Assembly: GCA_040902105.1 (NCBI GenBank)
Contig: JBBDXW010000069.1
Coordinates: forward strand, 1-64,000
Length of the DNA: 64,000 bases
From: IDS-8 sp040902105
Lineage (GTDB): Bacteria; Pseudomonadota; Gammaproteobacteria; Steroidobacterales; Woeseiaceae
Direction of reading: 5' to 3'
The notes beneath the pieces are model-generated. The model worked only from the letters and a program-made list of their open reading frames with translations, ran no database searches and was not told the origin of the DNA. The first letter of the stretch is position 1; the number at the start of each line of letters is the position of its first letter. Positions 1 through 8,579 of the stretch are shown in pieces. Made by a program: the position numbers and the translations under genes.

Positions 1-60
1 GGATCGTCACAAACAGGGATGTTTGTGCGAAGCCCCCATGGATGGGTTCACGGCGGTCCT
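1..60. repeat. Dispersed palindromic intergenic repeat (partial)
   Basis: The window opens inside a palindromic intergenic element. An 8-bp perfect hairpin (CACAAACA at 8-15, TGTTTGTG at 20-27) is followed by CCCCATGGATGGGTTC. The layout resembles short repeats scattered through many gammaproteobacterial genomes. It lies downstream of trpG. No coding capacity is apparent, and the left part is outside the window. Confidence 0.4.
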
Positions 61-106
61 GAAAAGCCCTCCCCCCAGGCGAGCCTCCGCTAACCACCGA
101 CCCTAA

Positions 107-122
107 CCGTTCATGAATAATG
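107..122 (+). repeat. Single copy of CCGTTCATGAATAATG repeat
   Basis: This 16-bp sequence is identical to 16 bases of the right arm of the 17-bp inverted repeat at 42647-42698, more than 42 kb away. It sits between the trpG stop and the palindromic element at the window start. Two unrelated intergenic locations suggest a dispersed repeat rather than a gene-specific operator. Confidence 0.5.
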
Positions 123-136
123 TGCACGTAGTCCTC

Positions 137-723
<587 letters not shown>

Positions 724-727
<4 letters not shown>

Positions 728-2109
728 AGTCCTTCTCCCGCAATCTCCAGCGCGCTTTTCAGGATCGCGCTCTTCGCCAGCACTTCCCTGAATTCCTTTT
801 CCGGCACGCTGTCAGCCACGATGCCCGCACCTGCCTGGAACGTGTACTGATCGCCGTTGAAGACCAGCGTGCGAATGGTGATGGCCTGGTCCATGTCGCC
901 GCCGATACCGTAGTAGCCGGCCGTGCCGGCGTAGAGGCCGCGGCCGGTGTCTTCCAGCTCGTCGATGATCTCCATTGCGCGCACTTTCGGCGCGCCCACC
1001 AGCGTGCCTGCCGGGAAACTCGCGGCGAACAGGTCGAACGCGTCGAACTGCGGCGCAAGTTCGCCCTGGACTCCGCTGACGATATGCATCACGTGGCTGT
1101 AGCGCTCGATGGCGCGATACGGATCGACGCGCACCGTGCCGGGCCGGGCAACACGACCGAGATCGTTGCGCGCAAGGTCGACCAGCATGACGTGTTCCGC
1201 CGATTCCTTGGGATCGGCGAGCAGCGCTTTCTCGTTCGCGACATCTTCGGCAGGCGTATCGCCGCGCGGCAGCGTGCCCGCAATCGGCCGCAACGATGCC
1301 GTCCTGCCGTGCAGCCTGACCAGCGCTTCCGGCGACGACCCGACCACCTTCAGGTCGCCGAACTCGAAATAGAACATGTACGGCGATGGATTCAGCAAGC
1401 GCAACGCGCGATACACCTCGAAAGGCGGAACGTTGGCCTGGCCGCGAAACAGCACCGACAGTACGATCTGGTAGATGTCGCCCGCGGCGATGTATTCCTT
1501 GCAGGCCGCGACGCGCTCCGCGTATTGCCGTTCGTTCATGCACGGCGCCGGCTTTGTCATCGAAATCGAATTGCCGTTCCCGGGTATCGGACCACGTAGC
1601 AGCTCGACCACCTCACGCCGCAGGCTCTGTCGTTCGCTTTCCGTGCCGTCGTGCAACAGGGCAACCCGGCGCGTCAGGTGATCGAAAACGAGCGTCGAAG
1701 CGGTGGCGGTGAACGCGGCGTCCGGGATATCGTCATCATGCGTCGTCGAGCGGGGGAGCTTCTCGAACAGACGCACGATATCGTAACCGGATACGCCGAC
1801 CAGTCCCCCGGCAAACGGCAGCCCGGGAACCTCGGGCTTCGGACGCGGCGCTTGCTGCAGGGCGGCGCGCAAGTGGTCCAGGTATTCGTGCTTGCCTTCA
1901 GGATAGCTGCAGATGCCGCCGTTCACGCTGAGACCGTCGCGGTCCAGGCGGACTTCGGACGCATCGCCGAAGCCGAGAAACGAATAGCGGGCAAGCCGCT
2001 CGCCGCCCTCGACGCTCTCGAGCAAGAAACGCGGCTTCAGCTCTTCAAGCTTCAGGTACGCCGACACGGGCGTATCCAGATCGGCAGCTATGTCGAACGG
2101 CGGTTGCAT
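724..2109 (-). CDS. trpE: Anthranilate synthase component I
   Basis: The 461-aa chorismate-utilising enzyme converts chorismate plus ammonia from TrpG to anthranilate, the first committed step to tryptophan. The N-terminal LLESVEGGERLARYSF contains the LLES motif of the tryptophan feedback site. The catalytic half carries PIAGTLPRG and FPAGTLVGAPK. PIAGT, rather than the PIKGT usual in PabB, supports TrpE. It is somewhat shorter than many TrpE proteins (about 490-520 aa), so an aminodeoxychorismate synthase role is a minor alternative. The trp leader and attenuator directly upstream strongly favour TrpE. Confidence 0.9.
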
Positions 2110-2162
2110 CGGTCCCCAGGATCAGGCATCAGTCATTTTTCATCAGGCAATCGTCGGGGCAT

Positions 2163-2196
2163 AAAAAAACCCATCTTCGTTTTCGGCGGAGATGGG
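2163..2196 (-). terminator. trp attenuator terminator
   Basis: On the minus strand a 7-bp stem (CCCATCT/AGATGGG, 2190-2196 with 2170-2176) and 13-nt loop are followed by seven T residues at 2163-2169. This is an intrinsic terminator between the trpL stop (2228) and the trpE start (2109), the position expected of an attenuator that stops transcription when charged tRNA-Trp is plentiful. Confidence 0.85.
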
Positions 2197-2227
2197 CTGC
2201 ATGAATTTCTGTCGCTTAGGCTATACG

Positions 2228-2272
2228 TCAGGCAGTGACCCTCTCCTTTTCGGGAAGCCACAGCCAGCTCAT
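2228..2272 (-). CDS. trpL: trp operon leader peptide
   Basis: The short frame reads MSWLWLPEKERVTA, 14 codons with Trp at positions 3 and 5, and precedes the attenuator. The size matches the 14-residue E. coli leader. In-frame ATGs at 2287 and 2296 would lengthen it to 19 or 22 codons. I prefer 2272 because a GGAAC sequence lies just upstream and it leaves a normal untranslated leader after the predicted start of transcription near 2297. Ribosome stalling at the Trp codons would let an antiterminator form and spare trpE transcription. Confidence 0.75.
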   Translation of the reverse strand: MSWLWLPEKERVTA

Positions 2273-2303
2273 GTCGTTCCGGTGCATTGCGATCATGGCA
2301 CGG

Positions 2304-2332
2304 AGTATCCCTGCAGACCCTGTCCGGGTCAA
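2304..2332 (-). promoter_or_regulatory. Candidate sigma-70 promoter of the trp leader
   Basis: On the minus strand TTGACC (2332-2327) and GATACT (2309-2304) are separated by 17 bp. Transcription would start near 2297, about 25 nt before the trpL start codon. A small inverted repeat (GACCC-N5-GGGTC) overlaps the -35 box and the adjoining spacer. It does not resemble a TrpR operator. Confidence 0.5.
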
Positions 2333-2352
2333 GCGACCCAACCGCCCGGGGT

Positions 2353-3708
2353 TCACACTCCGGCCGCAACGAGTGACGCCGCATTTCTGCGTTGCATCAC
2401 GGCCCACGCGCGGCGATGAAAGTTCACGAATTCGTCCGGGCTGCGAAAACCCTCGATTCGCGGGCGCGAGAAACTGAACGCATCGGCGTGATGCAGCACC
2501 GGCAGCAGGTCGGCGAAATCCGCAACTGAACCGGCACCCGACGGCAACACGGCATAAGGGGACATGACCAGAAGGTTGCGATGCCGGACAGCCGAATTCG
2601 CGACCGCGCGACGCCAGCGCAAGTCCCAGTCGCTTTTCTTTATGTCGCAGTTCCAGCGCACGGCAGGGCAGTTGGACAGCAGCGCCGGCAAGGCCTCCGT
2701 TCTCTGCGCGCGGCTCCGCGATCGATTCCACAGCAAGGCATGCACCCGCGCGATGGTTTTGTCGATCCATTGCAGGCAGCGAAGGTCGGCCGGGTCGGCG
2801 CCGCGTTCCACGACCAGATCGGCGATGCCGCCGATAGAGACGGCCAGCCGGCGGTTCTGCCATGCGTCGCTGCGCTGTTGCGGCAGCGGCCAGTGCAGAT
2901 GATCGAGCAGCCGGTCTCCCGCTTCGACCGCGACTTCCAGCGCGCGCTGCAAGGAAGCCCATCGCAGTCGACCGTGGCCGTCACTGAAATCGCGAAGATC
3001 GAGTTCCATCGGCAACCAGGCGGATTCGACCGGCGCCTGCAGTCCCAGTTCGGGCAGTACTGAAGTTGCCGCTTCGTCCCCCAGCAGCGGACAACGCGTT
3101 GTTACGCTGGCTGCGTACGCCGGCAGGACAGTCGGAGACGCATTGCGCCTGTGCCACAGGAATGACCAGTTGTTATCCGCCTCGGCCTGCACCCGCTGGT
3201 TGTCGTGATGCCGCATCTGCAGGCTGTCGAGAATGACATAGCGGGGACCGCGCCCCAGCACCGCCGCGCCGATCAGCAGGTACGCCTGCAAAGGGACGAG
3301 GTGCGATTGCATCGAAAGGCCGACGCGGTCGGCTGCGAGACCTTCCACGGCCAGCGCCCTGCCGACCACGCCACAGAAATCCTCGAGCGCCCTGATGGCG
3401 TTGTCCTCCGCGCCGAGTTCGGTAAGCGACAGGGTTACCGGGACATTCTCGTGCGCGAGCATGGTCACGCGACGCGCCAGATGCTCGCTGGCCAGCGTGG
3501 ATTGCAGCGCCTGCTGAACCGGTACGCGCAATGCAACGCCGCCGGCCGTCATGCCATTGCCGCTCTGCAGTAAACAGGGCCTGACGCGCTGTTCGAGAAG
3601 CTCAGCAGTCAGTTCCTCGATGCCGGGCAGTTCGCCATTGGTAACCGGAGTGACCGGCGCGACCGGCGGCGGCGCAGACGCCGCTTCCCGCTTCCTGTTA
3701 TCAAGCAT
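2353..3708 (-). CDS. Orphan protein resembling a degenerate ribonucleotide reductase alpha subunit
   Basis: I do not recognise this 451-aa protein as a named family. Its C-terminal half follows the order of class I/II ribonucleotide reductase large subunits. There is a helix leading to RLLDHLHWPLP (compare the RNR segment ending in FLDNVIDVNRYP), then NRRLAVSIGGIADLV (compare RRIGLGVMGFADLL). A later segment, LLVMSPYAVLPSGAGS, lies where RNRs have the APTGTIS loop. The NxCxE radical-site motif and a convincing set of redox cysteines are not seen, so it is probably not an active reductase. ATG 3708 is chosen because AGGGAA lies about 9 nt upstream. It stands between the trp leader and divergent yajQ. 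Function unknown; the RNR relationship is inference. Confidence 0.6.
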   Translation of the reverse strand: MLDNRKREAASAPPPVAPVTPVTNGELPGIEELTAELLEQRVRPCLLQSGNGMTAGGVALRVPVQQALQSTLASEHLARRVTMLAHENVPVTLSLTELGAEDNAIRALEDFCGVVGRALAVEGLAADRVGLSMQSHLVPLQAYLLIGAAVLGRGPRYVILDSLQMRHHDNQRVQAEADNNWSFLWHRRNASPTVLPAYAASVTTRCPLLGDEAATSVLPELGLQAPVESAWLPMELDLRDFSDGHGRLRWASLQRALEVAVEAGDRLLDHLHWPLPQQRSDAWQNRRLAVSIGGIADLVVERGADPADLRCLQWIDKTIARVHALLWNRSRSRAQRTEALPALLSNCPAVRWNCDIKKSDWDLRWRRAVANSAVRHRNLLVMSPYAVLPSGAGSVADFADLLPVLHHADAFSFSRPRIEGFRSPDEFVNFHRRAWAVMQRRNAASLVAAGV

Positions 3709-3715
3709 GATTGCC

Positions 3716-3748
3716 GTTCCCTGGCCGTTCCCTGGCCCTTCCCTGGAC
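3716..3748. repeat. Three tandem 11-bp units carrying SD-like sequences
   Basis: Units of the form GTTCCCTGGCC (two exact, one variant) lie just upstream of the RNR-like gene. Read on its strand they present three CCAGGGAA sequences 11 bp apart, the last serving as its ribosome binding site. Unit-number change would alter spacing only upstream of the functional site. Confidence 0.6.
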
Positions 3749-3919
3749 TTTGCCCGATTCTGTCTCGCGACGGTGCACGATGCTGTCGGCGTATCTCGAC
3801 GGCATGCGCAGATTTGCAATGTTGCTATTATTGCGGGCCCGGAAGCGAAATCAGTCGCATCGGAAACCATTATCGCCGCCCCGGCCGGTCACCGGGGACG
3901 AATCCGCAGAGGTGCGCGC

Positions 3920-4402
3920 ATGCCATCATTTGACGTTGTGAGCGAGTTTGACTCGCATGAGGCCAGCAATGCAGTCGACCAGGCAAACCGCGAGGTGGAC
4001 ACGCGTTTCGATTTCAAGGGCACCGGATCGAAATACGTGCTCGAGAGCAACATCATAAACATGACCAGCCAGACCGACTTTCAACTGCAGCAGATGCGCG
4101 ACATCTTGCGCCAGAAAATCGCCAAACGAGGCATCGACATCGCCTGCATGAAGGAAGAGGAAGCCGAGATTTCGGGCAACGAGGCGCGGCAGAAAATCAT
4201 TCTGCGTCAGGGCATCGAATCCGAGCTTGCAAGGGACCTGGTCAGGAAAATCAAGGCCAGCAAGCTCAAGGTTCAGGCGGCAATACAGGGCGAGAAATTG
4301 CGCGTCAGCGGAAAAAAACGCGACGACCTGCAGGCCGTGATAAGCCTGCTCAAGGACGCGGACGTCGACCTGCCATTGCAGTACGAAAATTTTCGCGACT
4401 GA
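3920..4402 (+). CDS. yajQ: YajQ family nucleotide-binding protein
   Basis: The 160-aa protein matches YajQ throughout: MPSFDVVSEFD at the start, NREVDTRFDFKG, then KLKVQAAIQGEKLRVSGKKRDDLQ near the end. Family members bind nucleotides, and some bind cyclic di-GMP and act with transcription factors in pseudomonads and xanthomonads. The start ATG 3920 follows AGAGGTG at suitable spacing, although the frame is open further upstream. It ends five bases before ppc, suggesting co-transcription. Confidence 0.93.
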   Translation: MPSFDVVSEFDSHEASNAVDQANREVDTRFDFKGTGSKYVLESNIINMTSQTDFQLQQMRDILRQKIAKRGIDIACMKEEEAEISGNEARQKIILRQGIESELARDLVRKIKASKLKVQAAIQGEKLRVSGKKRDDLQAVISLLKDADVDLPLQYENFRD

Positions 4403-4407
4403 TCGAA

Positions 4408-7137
4408 ATGCCGAAAGCTTTGCGCAGACAGGACATCACGTTCGAAGACAAGGACCAGGCGCTGCGGGACGATGTGCGCACGCTCGGCGGACTGGTCGGG
4501 GAACTGTTGAAGGAACAGGGAGGCGACAATCTCTACAACTTTGTCGAGAACGCGCGGCTGCAATCGATACGCCGGCGCGAAGGAAACGAGAAGCCCGGCG
4601 AGGAACTCGCAAGCCTGTTCCGGAATCTGGACCTGGCTTTTACGCTCGAGGTCATACGTTCCTTCTCGACCTATTTCCAGATGGTCAATACCGCCGAGAA
4701 GGTGCACCGCATCCGCCGCCGCCGCGAGTATCTGCAGGAAGAGGGGCAGTACCAGCCCGGCGGCCTCGAAGAGACACTGGTCAAGGTGAAGGCTGCGGGA
4801 TTCGATCTGCCGGCATTGCAGAAACTGCTCGATTCAATGCGCATCGAGCCCGTGTTCACGGCACATCCGACCGAGCCGACACGGCGCACGATCCTGCGCA
4901 AGGAACAGAACATCGTGCGCCACCTGGTCGACATGCTGAACCCGACGATGACGGCGCAGGAAAAGCACGTCAGCATCCAGAACATCAAGCAGGAAGCAAC
5001 CACCGGCTGGCAGACCGACGAGCATCCATCGCAGCAGATGACGGTTGCCGATGAACTCGAGCACGTCCTGTTCTTCGTTACCGACGTCCTGTACCGGACA
5101 ATGCCGCCGTTCTATGAAGACCTCGAGAACGCCGCGTTACGCATCTATGGCAAGGATGCCCGCAGCCTCAAGGTGCCGGTCATGATCGGCTTTGCGTCCT
5201 GGGTCGGCGGCGACATGGACGGAAATCCGAACGTCAATGCGAAGACCATACGCGAGACCATGGCGCGGCAGCGCTCGCTCATTCTCAATCTTTATTATCG
5301 TGAATGCGCCAGCCTTTCGGCCAGGCTGAGCCAGTCGAGTACGCGTATCGGGGTCGATGACGCGATTCTCCGGAAGATCGGGGAATACACGCCCCTATTC
5401 CAGCAGGCGTACCACGCCGTGCCGGCGCGGCACCGCGACATGCCGTACCGGGTGTTTCTCCGGTTGGTGCAGCAACGGCTGCAGGCGACCTACGACGACG
5501 ATGCGTATCCCTACGAGTCGGCCGCCGAATTCCAGGCCGACATCGAACTGATCGCGACAAGCCTGGAGGCGAACAAGGGACAGCATGCGGGCCTGTTTAC
5601 GATCCGCCGGCTGCTGCGGCGCATCGCCACCTTCGGCTTTCATCTCGTCACCCTCGATGTGCGCCAGGACGCGCTCGTACACCGCGAAGTGGTGGGTGAG
5701 TGTCTCGGCGACGACAAGTGGCTCGAACGCAGCAGCGGATACCGGGTGGAGAAAATCTCGGAGGCGATACGGCAGAAGGATCCGCCGGTATTCGAACAGA
5801 GCACGAAAGCGAGGAAGACGCTCGCCGTTTTCCAGGCGATCGCTTTCTGCCGCCGGAAGTACGGCCCGGCCGCGATAGGGCCGTTCATCGTCAGCATGAC
5901 GCAGGGTGTCGACGACATCCTGTCGGTCCTGTTGCTCGCGGAGTGGAGCGAACTGCACAACCGGCGTGCCGAAGTGCCGCTCGATGTCGTGCCGTTGCTG
6001 GAAACGGTTGGCGATCTCAAGCGCGGTCCGGAGATTCTGAAAACGCTCCTGTCGCACGACATCTACCGCGAGCACGTGACGCAGCGCGGCGGCAGGCAAA
6101 TGGTGATGATCGGTTATTCGGACAGCAACAAGGACTCCGGGATTGCGTCCGCGCGCTGGGCGTTGCAGGAGGCGCAGATCGAACTGGTCCGCGCGGTGTC
6201 CGCCGAAGGCATCGAATTACAACTGTTCCACGGGCGTGGCGGCACGATCAGCCGCGGCGGCGGCAAGACACACGCCGCTGTGCTCGGCGCGCCCCCCGGT
6301 ACCGTGAACGGCTACCTGCGCGTTACGGAACAGGGCGAGATCATCAACGAGAAGTACGGGCTGCGCGGCATCGCCCTGCGCACCCTGGAGCAGGCTGCGG
6401 GTTCCGTGGCGCTGGCGACCGCAATGCCGCAGCATCGCGGCACCGACATGCCGGAATGGCACGCGATGATGCAGGTCGTGGCGGACGTCAGCCGCGAGCG
6501 TTATCGCAAGCTGGTATTCGAGACGCCCCGCTTCTACGACTATTTCCGGAAAGCGACGCCGATCGACCTGATCGAACGCATGCAGATCGGCTCGCGCCCG
6601 GCGTCGCGTCGTGGCGGCAAGGGAGTGGACAATCTGCGCGCCATTCCCTGGGTGTTCGCGTGGACGCAAAGCCGCCATATTCTGCCGGGCTGGTACGGCG
6701 TCGGCAGCGGACTGGCGGCGGCGATCGAACAATTCGACGACGCGGCGTTTCGCGAGATGTTCCGGGAATGGTATTTCATGCGTGCGTTGACCGCCGATGT
6801 CGAGATGGTGCTCGCGAAGGCCGACCTCGGCATCGCACACGCGTATTCCGAGCTGGCGGGGGACCTGCACGATGAGTTTTTCCCGCTCATCGAGAAGGAA
6901 TTCAACCTGACGCAAGAACTGATCCTGCGCTATACCGGCCAGGAGGCGTTGCTGGAAAGCGACGTGACTTTGCAGCGAGCGATCATGCTGCGAAACCCGT
7001 ACGTCGACCCGATGAGTCTGATGCAGGTGGCGCTGCTCGGCCGCTGGCGCGAATCGAATTACGCAGACGAGGCTTTGTTCGAAGCGCTCTTGGCAAGCGT
7101 CAACGGGATTGCGCAGGGCCTGCAGAACACGGGTTAG
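4408..7137 (+). CDS. ppc: Phosphoenolpyruvate carboxylase
   Basis: The enzyme carboxylates PEP with bicarbonate to form oxaloacetate, replenishing the citric acid cycle. At 909 aa it is full length. Signature regions are all present: VFTAHPTEPTRRT with the catalytic His, GGDMDGNPNV, GYSDSNKDSG, FHGRGGTISRGGG, and NPYVDPMSLMQ near the C-terminus. The gene follows yajQ after five bases and has no strong ribosome binding site of its own. Citrate synthase is encoded elsewhere in the window (28.2 kb). Confidence 0.97.
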   Translation: MPKALRRQDITFEDKDQALRDDVRTLGGLVGELLKEQGGDNLYNFVENARLQSIRRREGNEKPGEELASLFRNLDLAFTLEVIRSFSTYFQMVNTAEKVHRIRRRREYLQEEGQYQPGGLEETLVKVKAAGFDLPALQKLLDSMRIEPVFTAHPTEPTRRTILRKEQNIVRHLVDMLNPTMTAQEKHVSIQNIKQEATTGWQTDEHPSQQMTVADELEHVLFFVTDVLYRTMPPFYEDLENAALRIYGKDARSLKVPVMIGFASWVGGDMDGNPNVNAKTIRETMARQRSLILNLYYRECASLSARLSQSSTRIGVDDAILRKIGEYTPLFQQAYHAVPARHRDMPYRVFLRLVQQRLQATYDDDAYPYESAAEFQADIELIATSLEANKGQHAGLFTIRRLLRRIATFGFHLVTLDVRQDALVHREVVGECLGDDKWLERSSGYRVEKISEAIRQKDPPVFEQSTKARKTLAVFQAIAFCRRKYGPAAIGPFIVSMTQGVDDILSVLLLAEWSELHNRRAEVPLDVVPLLETVGDLKRGPEILKTLLSHDIYREHVTQRGGRQMVMIGYSDSNKDSGIASARWALQEAQIELVRAVSAEGIELQLFHGRGGTISRGGGKTHAAVLGAPPGTVNGYLRVTEQGEIINEKYGLRGIALRTLEQAAGSVALATAMPQHRGTDMPEWHAMMQVVADVSRERYRKLVFETPRFYDYFRKATPIDLIERMQIGSRPASRRGGKGVDNLRAIPWVFAWTQSRHILPGWYGVGSGLAAAIEQFDDAAFREMFREWYFMRALTADVEMVLAKADLGIAHAYSELAGDLHDEFFPLIEKEFNLTQELILRYTGQEALLESDVTLQRAIMLRNPYVDPMSLMQVALLGRWRESNYADEALFEALLASVNGIAQGLQNTG

Positions 7138-7155
7138 TGTACTGAGTCACCAGCA

Positions 7156-8112
7156 ATGAAAGCCGTATTCCTGGATTTCGCGACCCTGGGCCCGGACAAG
7201 CTGGACACGAGCACTTTGCTGCAGCTCCTTCCCGAGCTCCGGTTCTTCGATTCGACCGACCGAACTCAAACCGCCGCAAGGATCAAAGACGCCGCGTTCG
7301 TCCTCGCAAACAAAACCCGCCTCGATGAGCCCGCGCTCTCCGGCGCGACGAGGCTTCGTTACATCGGCCTGACGGCGACCGGCACCGACAACGTAAACCT
7401 CAAGGCTGCGCAAGAAAGGAACATCGCGGTGACCAATATCCGCGCTTATTGCACACGCTCGGTCGTGGAGCATGTATTCGGCGTCCTTCTCGGCCTGTCG
7501 CACAATCTGGGCCGCTATCGCCGGGCCGTGAAAGAGGGCGACTGGCGGAAGTCGACGGACTTCTGCCTGCTCGAGTACCCGATTCGGGAACTCTCGGCCA
7601 TGACGCTCGGCATCGTAGGGCACGGAAACCTGGGACGCGGCGTGGCGGAGATGGCGAGAGCATTCGGCATGTCCACGCTCATTGCCAGACGCCGCGGAGC
7701 GCCCGCCGCGAACGACGGACGCATCGATTTCGCGGAGCTGCTGCAGCGCTCCGACGTCGTTTCGCTGCATTGTCCGCTGACCGGGGAAACGCAGAACCTG
7801 TTCGGAGCTGCGGAGTTTCGCCTGATGAAGCGAAATGCATTTCTGATCAACACGGCGCGCGGAGGACTGGTCGATTCTCCGGCGCTTGTCGACGCGCTGC
7901 GAACGGGCGAGCTTGCCGGCGCAGCAATTGACGTGCTGCGGGAAGAACCGCCGGTGAACGGCGATCCGCTGCTCGATTACGACGGCGACAATCTGATACT
8001 CACGCCGCACATCGCCTGGGCAACGGTTGAAGCCAGGCAGAACGCGATCGATGAACTTGCCAGGAACGTCGCCGCTTTCCTCGAAGGTCAGGAAAGAAAC
8101 CGCGTCGCCTGA
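7156..8112 (+). CDS. D-2-hydroxyacid dehydrogenase, glycerate/hydroxypyruvate reductase type
   Basis: This 318-aa NAD(P)-dependent enzyme belongs to the D-isomer-specific 2-hydroxyacid dehydrogenases and looks most like glycerate dehydrogenase (HprA). The Rossmann motif GHGNLG is at residues 155-160. The catalytic set is Arg235 (NTARGGLVD), Glu264 (LREEP) and His285 (TPHIAWAT). It begins 18 bp after ppc and is probably in the same transcript. The exact substrate cannot be read from sequence; hydroxypyruvate/glyoxylate is the likeliest. Confidence 0.87.
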   Translation: MKAVFLDFATLGPDKLDTSTLLQLLPELRFFDSTDRTQTAARIKDAAFVLANKTRLDEPALSGATRLRYIGLTATGTDNVNLKAAQERNIAVTNIRAYCTRSVVEHVFGVLLGLSHNLGRYRRAVKEGDWRKSTDFCLLEYPIRELSAMTLGIVGHGNLGRGVAEMARAFGMSTLIARRRGAPAANDGRIDFAELLQRSDVVSLHCPLTGETQNLFGAAEFRLMKRNAFLINTARGGLVDSPALVDALRTGELAGAAIDVLREEPPVNGDPLLDYDGDNLILTPHIAWATVEARQNAIDELARNVAAFLEGQERNRVA

Positions 8113-8125
8113 TTGACTTCTTGTC

Positions 8126-8548
8126 CTACGCGCCGACGATCTGTCTCGCCCACTGCACCACCGCGCGCACGCGCGGCGCCGCGAGATCGTGCGCCTGGTC
8201 GAAATCCAGCCATAGACTCTGGTGATGTTCCGCACGGCCGAGTTCGGGGACGATGCCCATGACGACTTCTTGTTCGTCCGTTCTGGCGAGATAGTAACGC
8301 GCGACCTTGCCGCGGTTGTACGGGCCGGTTTCCATGAACTTGTCGCCCCAGTCGAAGGACAAATCGTGAATACCGGTTTCTTCGTCAACTTCCCTGACCG
8401 CCGCCTCGAGTGCCGTTTCGCCTTCTTCCCGCAAGCCCTTGGGAAAATCCCAGTTGCGGTAGGCGCGCAGCATTAAGGTCAACCAGCCGTCATCGGTGCG
8501 GCGGACCAGAACGGCCCCGCAGGAGAGTATGTCCGGCGTTTCATTCAC
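8126..8548 (-). CDS. NUDIX hydrolase
   Basis: This 140-aa protein has a complete Nudix box from Gly38 to Ile60: GX5E, then REVDEETG with the metal-binding glutamates. The NWDFPKGLREEGE lead-in is common in diadenosine tetraphosphate hydrolases (Ap4A, asymmetrical type) and RppH-like enzymes, so a dinucleoside polyphosphate is a plausible substrate. It faces the hydroxyacid dehydrogenase convergently across 13 bp and lies 31 bp downstream of ybbP. Confidence 0.85.
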   Translation of the reverse strand: MNETPDILSCGAVLVRRTDDGWLTLMLRAYRNWDFPKGLREEGETALEAAVREVDEETGIHDLSFDWGDKFMETGPYNRGKVARYYLARTDEQEVVMGIVPELGRAEHHQSLWLDFDQAHDLAAPRVRAVVQWARQIVGA

Positions 8549-8579
8549 GTTCAGGCAATCGCCAGACGGCCGCGCCGGC

